A stretch of DNA of 64,000 nucleotides from Caulobacter vibrioides (GCF_002310375.3 NZ_CP023315.3:3534001-3598000); one strand, 5' to 3'; counted from the first letter of the stretch, positions 33,470-42,041 are shown. Notes: generated from the letters alone by a model not told the origin. Translations and numbers: made by a program.

Positions 33470-35710
33470 ATGTCAGCCTTGACCGTCATGGCGTTGGAAA
33501 ACGCCGACATTCTGCGCGCCCTTAGGTCATCGAAATTCGAGACCGTCAGCGATCTTGCGCGCACCCTCGAACGCGACCCCAGCAATCTGCGTCGCAGCCT
33601 GACACGGATGGCCGATGACGGCTTGCTGGCGGTGGCCAATCTGTCGCCGCTGGACGCCAGCCTGACGCTGTCGGCTCAGGCCGCCCTTGAGGCGCTGGAC
33701 CGTGCCGACGGCGCCGAGGTCGCCACGACGCCCGCCGGTTATGTCGCCCTGCGTCACGACCAGATCTTGCCCGATCCGGAAAACGCCCGCACCAGCTCGG
33801 GCCTGTCGACGTCGTCCATCTTCGAGATGGCCGACAGCCTCGCCGACCAGGGCATGCTGCAATCGCCCGCCGTACGCCCTGCGGCCGACGGCGCGGGATA
33901 TGTGCTGGTCATGGGCGAACGCCGCTGGCGTGGTTGGGGCCTGTTGATCGAACAGGGCCGGTGGACAGCGGACAAGACGATCCTCTGCCGCCTCGACGAT
34001 GGCGACGATCTGGCGCGGCTTGAGGCCGGTCTGGTCGAGAACCTCCAACGATCCGACCTGAACAATCTGGAAGCCGCCGAAGGCTTCCTGACGCTGTCGA
34101 TCCGCCACAAGCGCACCGCGCAGCAGATTGCCAAGACGGTCGGCTGGAACGAGCGGACGGTGCAGATCGCGCTCAAGGTCGCCAAGGAAGCCACCGACGC
34201 CGACAAGCAGAAGTACCTCGAAAGCGAGGCCGCCTATGCGCTCGCCAAGGAAACCGGCGAGGCGGGCGTCAAGCGCACCTTCACCTGGGAAGACCTTCGC
34301 GAGACCGTGAAGACGCCCAAATGGCGCCAGGTGCTGGACAAGCGCAGCCGCGTCTCGCTGCTCGTCATGGAACTGGCCTTCAAGCAGCTCAGCGACTGTG
34401 ACGGCCCCGATGGGCTGACGCGCATCTCGGTTCCGCCCGGCGGCGGCTTCTGGTCCGAGGCCGAGGATCTTGGCCTGGTCAAGGACATGCGCGTCGATCA
34501 GGCCGTGTTCGCAGGCGTGACCGACCGCGCCCGGGAATGGCTGGCCGACAACCAGTTCGACGCCGACCCCGGCGCGGCGCTCAAGACGCTGCGCATCGAC
34601 GCCCTGGGCTCAATGGGCGAGCGGCTGGCGTCGGACGCGGGCCGCTACGCCACCGACTTCATCAACCCGCCCAAGCCGCAACCGCCAGCGCCCGAACCCA
34701 GCCCGGAGCCGCCAACTCAGGCCTCCGACGATCGCCGCGACAGCTTCACCCGGCAGGTTCTCGCGGTCGCCGGTGATGACGCTGGAGATAGCCACGAGAC
34801 CGCGCCGACGATCGACGCGGCCGCAATGGCTTATGGCGCGGCCATTGAAGAGCACGGGGCCTCTTCGCCCGAGGCCGTCGCAGGCCTGGAGGATCTGCGA
34901 GCCGCACGCGCCGCAAACAACGCGCCCTCCGCTCAAGACCCCAGCGCCCTCTACGCAGCCCTCGGCGGCAAGGTAGCCGCTCCAGCCAGCGAGGCGACGA
35001 GCGCCGTTCGCGACGAGGCGAACAATCCGGGCAACCTGGAGGACGACGAGTTTCTGGCCATCGCAGAGATCGCCCACAAGACCACGTTCGACGGCGTTGA
35101 TACGCGCGGCGGCGCGATCCGTGGGTGCCGCGTCTTCTCGTTTCACACCGGCCCGGGCGCGGAACTGGCCAGCCGCCTCCAGCACAAGCGCATGCTGGGC
35201 TTTGGCCAGGCCGCCAGCGGATCGGGCTTTATCGCCTATCTGACGCAGGACGCCTGGAACCTGATCGGCGAGGTTGACGACGAACGCCTCGAGGGCATGC
35301 GGCACGAGACGCTCGACACCGGCGACCTGACCGCGTTCGAGGCCTCGGGCGCCAAGTACGTGACGCCCTGGCTGGTCGATCCGGTGAAGACTGAGGAACC
35401 GGCGGCGCCCGACGCCGCAGACTCTGACGACGGCTCACCCTTCGCCGAAGACGAGGACGACGACGGCGAGGAAATGGACCATCATTGGTTCGACGCCGCC
35501 GCGCACCTGGGCGGCCGATGGGACTACCTGCTCGCCCTCCAGATGACCGCGCCGGCCCCGGCCGGGCTGGACGCCCCGTTCTACATCTCCGCCAAGAGCG
35601 AGGGCGAGGGCATGGTCGTCGGCGAAACCCTCGCCGGATCGGGACGCTTCAGCGACGTCAGGCTCTACCGCCGTAGCGGCAAGCTGCTGCTGCATTGGGG
35701 CGTCGCATGA
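33470..35710 (+). CDS. Large ParB-like DNA-binding protein
   Basis: 746 aa, start preceded by an AGGAG site. About 1-80 is a winged helix of MarR-like build. About 92-240 is a ParB N-terminal domain: ILPDPENARTS at 99-109, GERRWR at 149-154 (the CTP-binding signature) and ENLQRSDLNNLEAAEGFLTL, then a helix-turn-helix (TAQQIAKTVGWNERTVQIAL). The long C-terminal part has Pro/Glu-rich linkers and a later folded domain. ParB-like proteins partition DNA or act as nucleases or regulators. No parA neighbour is seen, so a non-partition role such as replication or transcription is likely. Confidence 0.75.
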   Translation: MSALTVMALENADILRALRSSKFETVSDLARTLERDPSNLRRSLTRMADDGLLAVANLSPLDASLTLSAQAALEALDRADGAEVATTPAGYVALRHDQILPDPENARTSSGLSTSSIFEMADSLADQGMLQSPAVRPAADGAGYVLVMGERRWRGWGLLIEQGRWTADKTILCRLDDGDDLARLEAGLVENLQRSDLNNLEAAEGFLTLSIRHKRTAQQIAKTVGWNERTVQIALKVAKEATDADKQKYLESEAAYALAKETGEAGVKRTFTWEDLRETVKTPKWRQVLDKRSRVSLLVMELAFKQLSDCDGPDGLTRISVPPGGGFWSEAEDLGLVKDMRVDQAVFAGVTDRAREWLADNQFDADPGAALKTLRIDALGSMGERLASDAGRYATDFINPPKPQPPAPEPSPEPPTQASDDRRDSFTRQVLAVAGDDAGDSHETAPTIDAAAMAYGAAIEEHGASSPEAVAGLEDLRAARAANNAPSAQDPSALYAALGGKVAAPASEATSAVRDEANNPGNLEDDEFLAIAEIAHKTTFDGVDTRGGAIRGCRVFSFHTGPGAELASRLQHKRMLGFGQAASGSGFIAYLTQDAWNLIGEVDDERLEGMRHETLDTGDLTAFEASGAKYVTPWLVDPVKTEEPAAPDAADSDDGSPFAEDEDDDGEEMDHHWFDAAAHLGGRWDYLLALQMTAPAPAGLDAPFYISAKSEGEGMVVGETLAGSGRFSDVRLYRRSGKLLLHWGVA

Positions 35711-36111
35711 CCGCCGCCGAGCTGATGGCCCGCGCCATCGCCGAAGCGGTTTGGAATCGCGTCGACGCCATGAAGCGCGGGACCTTGGGGCCTCGCCAGA
35801 TGTTGAGCTGGGAAACGGCGGGCGAACAAGCTCGGGCCAACTGGACGGCGATCGGCGAGCATGCGCTCGCCGAGATCCGCGCGGCGCGGCTCAGCGATGA
35901 CAGCGTCATTCGGATGAGCCTCGCGCAATCGATCTTCGGGTTGATGCGCAAGGCGATGCTGGCCAGCCCGGCGGGACTTCCTCGTTACGCGGCCACCACG
36001 TGGTCGGACGCCCATCCCGACGAGCGCGCCGACTACTTTGCGATCGCCGGCGCGGCGATGCAGACGGTGCGCGCCGCCAAGGCGCAAGCCCAGCAGGCGA
36101 GGGCGGCATGA
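35707..36111 (+). CDS. Hypothetical accessory protein
   Basis: 134 aa from the ATG at 35707, overlapping the ParB-like stop by 4 bp (ATGA). Mainly helical and Ala-rich, without a recognised motif. Part of the tightly overlapping plus-strand operon. Confidence 0.5.
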   Translation: MTAAELMARAIAEAVWNRVDAMKRGTLGPRQMLSWETAGEQARANWTAIGEHALAEIRAARLSDDSVIRMSLAQSIFGLMRKAMLASPAGLPRYAATTWSDAHPDERADYFAIAGAAMQTVRAAKAQAQQARAA

Positions 36112-36347
36112 CCCAACGCCCGCTAACCCTGGCCGACGTCATCGCCTACCACGTCGCCGAGGCCGAGAACTACACCGCCAAGGCCACAGGCTGGGCACGC
36201 TCGGCCGAGCTGCTCAAGACCGGCCACAGCGTCACGAACGCCGTTCGTATCGACCGGTTTGACGCCGCCGCCCAGCTCGCCGCCGACATCGCCGCGAAGC
36301 ACGGCGAGATGGCCGACCTTCTCGAAACTCAGAGCACCCGGTCATGA
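36108..36347 (+). CDS. Small hypothetical protein
   Basis: 79 aa, ATGA overlaps at both ends. Helical (VIAYHVAEAENYTAKATGWA). A palindrome copy (centre 36241) is read as TNAVRID. Function unknown. Confidence 0.5.
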   Translation: MTQRPLTLADVIAYHVAEAENYTAKATGWARSAELLKTGHSVTNAVRIDRFDAAAQLAADIAAKHGEMADLLETQSTRS

Positions 36348-36742
36348 AGCGTTGGCCTCGCCTGATCGGCTGGACCCTCGCCGCCGCCGCCTCAGCCGCC
36401 GCCATGGCACGCGCTCACCGCGCTCTTCCGAACTTTCTCCGGCCGCCAAGGCTGAACCTGAAAACCTTAGGAGACCTTGATGCCCGACATCATGCTCGAT
36501 CTGGAGACGCTCGGCACGACGCCGGGCTGCGTGATCCGATCCATCGGAGCCGTCGCTTTCGACCCGAACGGCGGACCGTTGGGCGAGAGCCTCTACCTGA
36601 TCATCGACCGCACCTCTTGCGAGGCCGCCGGCTTGACGGTCGATCCCGAGACCGAGGCCTGGTGGGCGGAGCAAACGCCCGAGGCGCGCGCCGAGTTCGA
36701 CGGGCAAGGCGTTGCGTTGGCCGAGGCGCTGGACGCCTTTGA
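36344..36742 (+). CDS. Possible small membrane peptide reading into the exonuclease gene
   Basis: A 132-codon frame starts ATGA-coupled to the previous gene. Its first 44 residues (KRWPRLIGWTLAAAASAAAM then a basic tail) look like a membrane anchor; beyond 36480 it overlaps the exonuclease gene and looks like out-of-frame sequence. Either a short real peptide lost its stop, or this is not a gene. Confidence 0.25.
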   Translation: MKRWPRLIGWTLAAAASAAAMARAHRALPNFLRPPRLNLKTLGDLDARHHARSGDARHDAGLRDPIHRSRRFRPERRTVGREPLPDHRPHLLRGRRLDGRSRDRGLVGGANARGARRVRRARRCVGRGAGRL

Positions 36743-37301
36743 ACTGTTCTACACGACCCTCGCGCCGATCGCCGACAAGGCCGACCGCCTGTGGAGCAAC
36801 GGCCCCAGTTTCGACGAGGCCATCCTGGCCGCCGCCTATCGGTCGCTCGGCCGCAAGCCGCCGTGGCGCTATAACGCCGCCCGAGACTGCCGCACGATCT
36901 ACGATCTCGCCGGCCTTAAGCTCCAGCACACCGGCGGCACTTTTCACAAGGCGATCGACGACGCCATTGAGCAGGCGAAGCTGGTTCAGGAGGCGCGGCG
37001 CCTGCTCATCGCGGCGGGTCCGCCGGCGTGGCGCACCGAGGTCAATACCTTTGCGAACCTCATGGAACAGCAGCTCCGCGCGAACGACCACAAGGGCGGA
37101 TGGAAGGGCGATACCAGTGACGCTCTTTACCAGCGTCTGCTGGAAGAGGCCGAGGAGCTGTCTCAAGCTCTAGCATGGCGCTCAGCTCTGTTCGGCGATG
37201 CAGACCCCGAGAGAATTGGCCGCGAGGCCGCCGACGTCGCCAACTTCGCCATGATGATCGCCGACGTGCGCGGCGCGCTGGGGACGGAGGCGCGGCCGTG
37301 A
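36480..37301 (+). CDS. Fusion of 3'-5' exonuclease and MazG-like pyrophosphatase
   Basis: 273 aa from the ATG at 36480, preceded by AGGAGA. The N-terminal part (about 1-170) is a DEDD exonuclease like Rv2179c/exonuclease VIII: MLDLETLG (Asp7, Glu9), NGPSFDEAIL, and HKAIDDA. The C-terminal part (about 180-273) looks like a MazG-type NTP pyrophosphohydrolase: LLEEAEELSQAL and REAADVANFAMMIADVR. MazG enzymes hydrolyse NTPs or alarmone-related nucleotides. The fusion could trim DNA ends and clean or alter the nucleotide pool. Fused domains in one phage gene are unusual. Confidence 0.75.
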   Translation: MPDIMLDLETLGTTPGCVIRSIGAVAFDPNGGPLGESLYLIIDRTSCEAAGLTVDPETEAWWAEQTPEARAEFDGQGVALAEALDAFELFYTTLAPIADKADRLWSNGPSFDEAILAAAYRSLGRKPPWRYNAARDCRTIYDLAGLKLQHTGGTFHKAIDDAIEQAKLVQEARRLLIAAGPPAWRTEVNTFANLMEQQLRANDHKGGWKGDTSDALYQRLLEEAEELSQALAWRSALFGDADPERIGREAADVANFAMMIADVRGALGTEARP

Positions 37302-37861
37302 AGGATTTCACCCCCACCAAGGAAACCATCAGCCTTCACGGGCTAGGGTTCATCCAGCTCATCCTGGGCGGGAACCAACGGCTGCACGTCTGGCATCCGG
37401 ATCTACCACGCCGCGATTGCTATGAGCACTCAGCGATCCACAATCACCGCTTCGGCTTCGTATCACGCGTCCTGAAGGGCACTCAGGTCAATCAGCGCGT
37501 CGACCTGGAGATTGTGAAGCCGGAGACAGGCTCGCACGTCCTGATCAGCCACAACGGCCCGCGTAGCGACAAGGGCGGGCGGCTTAGCTACCCGGTCGCC
37601 GACGTCAACGTCAGCCCCCGCGCGCCCGAGTTCTACGAGGCGGGCGCCGAGTACGTCATGCCGCCCATGGAATACCACCAAACGCCATGCGAAGGCGTTG
37701 TGGTCACGCTCATGCAGAAGACCGTGGAGACGTCGTTACACGCTAACAGCGTCTGCCGTCGCGGTGTCGATTTCCACTACGACTTCGACCGCTTCCAGCT
37801 CTCGCCGAGCGAGCTTTTCGCCTACGTGGTCGACGCGCTGGGATCGGAGGTGCGCCCGTGA
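37298..37861 (+). CDS. Cupin-like protein
   Basis: 187 aa from a GTG at 37298 (GTGA overlap). HNHRFGFVSRVLKGTQ supplies an HxH-type metal-binding strand followed by Gly-Thr, and later YEAGAEYVMPPMEYHQTP has a second His-containing strand, like a cupin double-stranded beta-helix. Substrate unknown; cupins include dioxygenases, isomerases and sugar-binding proteins. No DNA-modification genes flank it directly. Confidence 0.55.
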   Translation: MKDFTPTKETISLHGLGFIQLILGGNQRLHVWHPDLPRRDCYEHSAIHNHRFGFVSRVLKGTQVNQRVDLEIVKPETGSHVLISHNGPRSDKGGRLSYPVADVNVSPRAPEFYEAGAEYVMPPMEYHQTPCEGVVVTLMQKTVETSLHANSVCRRGVDFHYDFDRFQLSPSELFAYVVDALGSEVRP

Positions 37862-38112
37862 CCCCGAAGCCGCAGCCGCCGAACGACAAGCACGAGGCCC
37901 TGTATCAGGAACTCGTCGCCGTCATGCGCAAGTACGAGCTTTCGCAGGTAGAGATCCTTGCGGTCGTCGCCAACATCACCGGCAAGTGCTTGGCCTTTCA
38001 GGACCAGACCAAGGGCACGGCCGACGACTACATGCAGATCGTCATCGCCAACCTTGAAGAAGGCAATCGCCAGGCACTCGACGGACTGCTCAACCCGATC
38101 GGGAGGGCGTGA
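37858..38112 (+). CDS. Small hypothetical protein
   Basis: 84 aa, ATGA-type overlaps on both sides (shares a few bases with its neighbours). Helical with a hydrophobic core segment (LSQVEILAVVANITGKCLAF). Function unknown. Confidence 0.55.
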   Translation: MTPKPQPPNDKHEALYQELVAVMRKYELSQVEILAVVANITGKCLAFQDQTKGTADDYMQIVIANLEEGNRQALDGLLNPIGRA

Positions 38113-39029
38113 TGAGCAAAAAGTACGCTCACGACCTAGCGAGGATCGACGAAGCCCTCTCGCCGCATGTCTGCAAAGCTCGCAACGCCCGCGCCTTTGA
38201 CTTCCGCACCCCAGGCAAGGGCGGAACCTACGCTTTCAGTCTGACCTGGACCCCGGGTTCGCTATCCCTGGCCGGCGACTGCGGCGAGCTGACCATGACG
38301 CACTACTCGGCGCTTTGGACGCTCGAGGAAGGGCTTCGTTGGGCGGCTACCAGCGACATCCACTACTTGCTCGGCAAGACGCGCCTTAAAGAGACTTTCG
38401 ACCGCGACGCCACCATCCGCGACATTATCAAGATGGCCAACGAGGGCGCGGTAGACTCGCGCAAGCGCCTGCGGGATGAGCTGCGTGGGTGGCGGCGAGA
38501 GCGGCCCGACCCCTACGGCTGGTATGATCCCGCGACAGAGTTTGACTACGTCGACTGGCTGAACGATCGACCGACTCAAAACTCCGTCTGGACGACCTAT
38601 GTGCGGGCGCAATCTCGGTACGAGTACAAGGACCAGGAAGAGCGCGTCGTGGTCGCCGATGGGTGGGAGCTGTGGAACGACATCCGTCGGGGCTTGGGAG
38701 AACGGGATGTCGCCTGCATTCACACGTCCAAGGGTCTAGAACATCTGACCGAGCTGCTGCAAAACGAGATAGAGACAGAGCATCATGCCTACGAATTTTG
38801 CTACGGCAAACTCGGCTGGGATGACTATCACCCCTGCTACGCGTGGCGCTTTCACGACCTGCTCCAGGTCGAGTGCATTCGGCGCGGCGCGAAGATGGCT
38901 CTTGAGCAGTTGGACGCCGACCCGCCCTTCATCCCTTACGCTTGGCGCCCCGCCCTAGCCGACGATATGGCCGCGTTCCCCCGTGCCTTCGGTGAACGCT
39001 ACAGCTCCGTACTAGCGAGGGCAGCATGA
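38112..39029 (+). CDS. Hypothetical accessory protein, Trp/Tyr-rich
   Basis: 305 aa from the ATG at 38112. An unusually aromatic protein with segments such as GWYDPATEFDYVDWLNDRPT and HPCYAWRFHDLLQVEC. No motif recognised. It is the largest unassigned gene in the accessory block and overlaps a 24-codon gene at its end. Confidence 0.55.
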   Translation: MSKKYAHDLARIDEALSPHVCKARNARAFDFRTPGKGGTYAFSLTWTPGSLSLAGDCGELTMTHYSALWTLEEGLRWAATSDIHYLLGKTRLKETFDRDATIRDIIKMANEGAVDSRKRLRDELRGWRRERPDPYGWYDPATEFDYVDWLNDRPTQNSVWTTYVRAQSRYEYKDQEERVVVADGWELWNDIRRGLGERDVACIHTSKGLEHLTELLQNEIETEHHAYEFCYGKLGWDDYHPCYAWRFHDLLQVECIRRGAKMALEQLDADPPFIPYAWRPALADDMAAFPRAFGERYSSVLARAA

Positions 39030-39100
39030 CCCGCGAAGCCCTTCTGGCGCGCATACGCGCACTCGCACACCGCCCCGCGCTGCCGAGCGACGGCAAATGA
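39026..39100 (+). CDS. 24-residue microprotein
   Basis: Starts ATGA-coupled to the preceding gene and ends ATGA-coupled to the ASCH gene: MTREALLARIRALAHRPALP then SDGK. Basic amphipathic helix. Its exact fit between two coupled genes supports translation despite its size; it may also just relay ribosomes. Confidence 0.5.
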   Translation: MTREALLARIRALAHRPALPSDGK

Positions 39101-39537
39101 CACCTCAACCCCTACCCACCGTCGCCTTGTCGATCCTTCAGCCGTGGGCCTGGCTCATCGTCAACGGCTACAAGGACATCGAGAACCGCACCTGGCGGAC
39201 GCATCGGCGCGGGCCGATCCTGGTCCACACCGGCAAGGGCTTTGACAGCGATGCTCACCAGGACATGCTCCAGGGCGTCCACCCCTGCTACGACCTTGGC
39301 CATCTGAAGGCGGACGTTCATGACGCCTACCGCCTCGCTTGGGAAGCCGGCGAAATCCATCGCGGCGGAATAGTCGGCGGATGCAGGATCACCGGCTGCG
39401 TCACGGATCACCCGAGCTGGTGGTTCGCAGGCCCGTTCGGTTTCACACTCGCCGATCAGATGCCCCTGCCGTTCATGCCCCTCAGCGGCGCGCGCGGGTT
39501 CTTCCCGGCGACCTACATTCCACCGGCGAACTGCTAA
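39097..39537 (+). CDS. ASCH/PUA-like domain protein
   Basis: 146 aa. The N-terminal ALSILQPWAWLIVNGYKDIE then NRTWRTHRRGPILVHTGKG is the ASCH signature, a fold that binds RNA or modified bases. Phage and island ASCH proteins may bind modified nucleotides or RNA. It is coupled to small genes on both sides. Confidence 0.8.
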   Translation: MTPQPLPTVALSILQPWAWLIVNGYKDIENRTWRTHRRGPILVHTGKGFDSDAHQDMLQGVHPCYDLGHLKADVHDAYRLAWEAGEIHRGGIVGGCRITGCVTDHPSWWFAGPFGFTLADQMPLPFMPLSGARGFFPATYIPPANC

Positions 39538-39689
39538 TGGCCGCCGCGCGCCAGCACCAGGACCCTCAGCGCACGCCGCAAGGCGCAGCGCTCGACCCTG
39601 CGTTGGTGCGCCTAATCGAAGCCCTTGCCCAGGCCGATGCAGATCGCGACTATGCCGCCGCTCAGCAGCGCAGGGAGACCCAAGGATGA
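39537..39689 (+). CDS. Small hypothetical protein
   Basis: 50 aa, starting in the TAATG overlap with the ASCH stop. Gln/Ala/Arg-rich, helical C-terminus. Function unknown; support is mostly the overlap with both neighbours. Confidence 0.45.
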   Translation: MAAARQHQDPQRTPQGAALDPALVRLIEALAQADADRDYAAAQQRRETQG

Positions 39690-39940
39690 GCGGTGGCAGC
39701 GCAGACATTCGGGTCAGCGACATCGTATCGCGCTGCGGCGACGACAGGCTGCGCGTGGTCGGCACAAACGGCAGCGACAGCCTACCCCCCGACCTTGTCG
39801 AAACCGTCTGCATCGACGCAGGCAAGGGCTGGGGCGGCTTCATCGTGGGCAGGAAGGATTTCCTTTGCGCCGACGACGTCGAGCTGATCGAACGGCCCGC
39901 CCGCGATCCCGAGGCAATCGCACTTCCCGCGCACACCTAG
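39686..39940 (+). CDS. Small hypothetical protein
   Basis: 84 aa, ATGA overlap with the previous gene. Beta-rich (DIVSRCGDDRLRVVGTNGSD; later a GWGGFIVGRKDFL strand), like the small protein at 33270. It ends 4 bp before the integrase ATG. Function unknown. Confidence 0.5.
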   Translation: MSGGSADIRVSDIVSRCGDDRLRVVGTNGSDSLPPDLVETVCIDAGKGWGGFIVGRKDFLCADDVELIERPARDPEAIALPAHT

Positions 39941-39944
39941 CTCA

Positions 39945-41591
39945 ATGACCATGCGCGTTGCGATCTACGCCCGATATTCCGATGACAAGCAAAACCCCGG
40001 CTCGATCGCTGACCAGCTCGCGCTCTGCCGTCGTCATGCGCGGGCGCGCGGCTGGACGATCATCAACGAATACACCGACGCGGCGATCTCGGCCGATCTG
40101 CTGGTCACCCGGCCGGGCGCTCAGGCCCTGCTACGCGCGGCCGAGACCGGAGCCTTCGACCTGATCCTGGTCGAGCACCAGGACCGCCTGTTCCGGAACC
40201 TCGCCGAGAACGCGACCGCCTTCAAACGCCTGACCTATTTTGGCGTCGGCATCGCGACCCTGGCCAAGGATCGCCTCCAGTTGATGGACATCGCGATCGA
40301 AGGCCTGATGTCCGAGCTGTACCTTCAGAACCTTTCGGACAAGACCAAGCGCGGCATGCACTCGAACGGCGAGAAGGGCCTTTCGATGGGCGGCCGCGTC
40401 TATGGCTACCGCTCCACGCCCGGCGGCGAGATGACGATTGTCGAGGATGAGGCGGCGATCGTACGAACGGCGTTCGGGCTCTACAACGAGGGCTGGAGCT
40501 GCCGCGACATCGCCGACCACTTCAATAAGGGCGACACACCCGGCCCGACGGGAGGCCTCTGGAACGCCTCGGCTTTCAGCGGATCGCGGCAGCGCGGGAA
40601 CGGCATCCTGCGGTGCGAGCTGTATGTCGGCGTCAAGGTCTGGAACCGGTTCGATAAGAGCAAGGACCCCGACACTGGTAAGCGCGTGCAGACGATCAAG
40701 CCCGAGGGCGAGTGGAAACGAACGCCGGTTCCGCAGCTCCGGATCATCGACGACGCGACCTGGTCTACCGCCCAAGAACGGCTGGCCATCACGTCGGAGA
40801 CCAAGCCCAGCACCCTGGCCAATCAGGCTAAGCCCGGCGTCTTCACCGGGCTGCTCAAGTGCGGCGCCTGCGGTGAGAACTACATCGTCGCGGGCCGCGC
40901 CCGGCTGCAATGCAGCACGATCCGGAACAAGGGCCGCCACGCGTGCGCCAATGGCCGCACGGTCGGCCGGGCCGCAGTCGAAGACCGCATCCTGACCGGC
41001 CTGAAAGATCGCCTGCTTAGCCCCGAGGCCGCCGCGATCTATGTCCGCGCCTATCACGAGCGCTGGAAGGCCAACGCCGGCGATCGGCGAGCCCGCCGCG
41101 CGCCGCTTGAACGTCGCCTCGCCGAGACCCAGCGCAGGATCGACCGCGCGCTGAACGCCATCCTCGACGGCTACGCCAGCGCCGACCTAAAAACGCGCCT
41201 GCAGAGTCTAGAGGATGAGCGCGACGCCCTTAAGCACGAGCTGGCCAGCATCGGCGACGACGATCCGATCACGCTGCATCCCGGCCTCGCCGACGTCTAT
41301 GCGCAGCGGATCAGCGACCTTCAGGAGAGGCTCGCGGCGTACACCAAGGGCAAGCCCTCGCCCAAGGACCGCCAAGCCATCGCGGCCGCCCGCGCCCTAG
41401 TCGATCGCATCGAAATCATGCCGACGTCTCACGCGCGCGGCGCGCACGTCGAGATCACCCTGTTCGGGGACCTCGCGCGCTTCCTACGTCCTGACCTCAA
41501 CGAGGCTCAATGTATGAGCCTGCTGGTGGCGGGGGCGGTGTGCAAATCGGAACCCACTTCTGTTCTGGGTCTGGTCCGCGTGGCGGTTTAG
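39945..41591 (+). CDS. Large serine integrase
   Basis: 548 aa (ATG at 39945; a second ATG at 39951). Resolvase domain about 1-150 with the catalytic Ser12 in AIYARYSDDKQ and the following Arg-rich helix. Recombinase domain about 165-270, a Cys4-type zinc ribbon (LKCGACGENY ... CSTIRNKGRHAC) at about 300-335, and a coiled coil at about 370-430. Such enzymes insert phage DNA between attP and attB and need a directionality factor to excise. It ends at the prophage edge, so att sites should lie just beyond it. A palindrome copy is read as RTAFGLY. Confidence 0.9.
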   Translation: MTMRVAIYARYSDDKQNPGSIADQLALCRRHARARGWTIINEYTDAAISADLLVTRPGAQALLRAAETGAFDLILVEHQDRLFRNLAENATAFKRLTYFGVGIATLAKDRLQLMDIAIEGLMSELYLQNLSDKTKRGMHSNGEKGLSMGGRVYGYRSTPGGEMTIVEDEAAIVRTAFGLYNEGWSCRDIADHFNKGDTPGPTGGLWNASAFSGSRQRGNGILRCELYVGVKVWNRFDKSKDPDTGKRVQTIKPEGEWKRTPVPQLRIIDDATWSTAQERLAITSETKPSTLANQAKPGVFTGLLKCGACGENYIVAGRARLQCSTIRNKGRHACANGRTVGRAAVEDRILTGLKDRLLSPEAAAIYVRAYHERWKANAGDRRARRAPLERRLAETQRRIDRALNAILDGYASADLKTRLQSLEDERDALKHELASIGDDDPITLHPGLADVYAQRISDLQERLAAYTKGKPSPKDRQAIAAARALVDRIEIMPTSHARGAHVEITLFGDLARFLRPDLNEAQCMSLLVAGAVCKSEPTSVLGLVRVAV

Positions 41592-41696
41592 GTACGGAAA
41601 AGCCCCGCCAGCGCGAGCCGGCGGGGCTTTTTGTTGGAGCGCTCAAGCCGAGAAGGCGAGCACCTAGTAGCAATGATCGGCCCGGCCGACGCCGGG
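41592..41696. other. Junction of the two prophages, candidate att region
   Basis: 105 bp between the integrase stop and the last lysis gene of prophage B, with no host gene between. It carries a terminator (41599-41632). Because prophage A ends here and prophage B begins, the attachment core should lie in this stretch or in the integrase 3' end. No core could be identified without a comparison genome. Confidence 0.5.
41599..41632 (+). terminator. Intrinsic terminator after integrase
   Basis: Perfect 11-bp stem (41599-41609 with 41620-41630), 10-base loop and TTTTT. An A-run precedes the stem, so it can also work in the minus direction for the lysis genes of prophage B. Confidence 0.85.
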
Positions 41697-42041
41697 CTAG
41701 GGTCGTTTTCGGCTTTCGGGCGGGGGCGTACAGCGCGCCTGGCCCTGCTCGAGTCGGCGCCAGCCGCGCCGCGCCCAGGCCGGCCAGTCGGTCTCACGCC
41801 ACTGCAGGAAGGCGACGGCCGCCTCGTCGCCCAGGGCCGCGACGATCGCCTGATAGACCAGATCCCGATCAACGCCGGCGGGCGGCAGAGGCTCAGCCTC
41901 GAGGGGCGCGCAGATCGCCGCCGGCGGAGGATCCGGCGCGGCCGGGCTTGAATGCGTCGACTTCCCAGGCCTGCCGGTAGTCGAGCACGCCGCCAGCAGC
42001 AGGCTGACGGCCAGGAACGGCAGCAGTCGGTGTTTTCGCAT
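41697..42041 (-). CDS. Rz1-like outer-membrane spanin lipoprotein
   Basis: 114 aa from the ATG at 42041. Lipoprotein signal peptide (MRKHRLLPFLAVSLLLAAC, lipobox LAAC), then a Pro-rich segment (SSPAAPDPPPAAICAP). It is encoded in another frame overlapping the end of the Rz-like gene by about 150 bp, the classic Rz/Rz1 arrangement. It would link to Rz in the periplasm and fuse the outer membrane at lysis. It is the last gene of prophage B. Confidence 0.8.
   Translation of the reverse strand: MRKHRLLPFLAVSLLLAACSTTGRPGKSTHSSPAAPDPPPAAICAPLEAEPLPPAGVDRDLVYQAIVAALGDEAAVAFLQWRETDWPAWARRGWRRLEQGQARCTPPPESRKRP

Noticed and set aside
1..41600. Gene transfer agent
   Set aside because: An immunity region, integrase and replication genes are present, which gene transfer agents lack.
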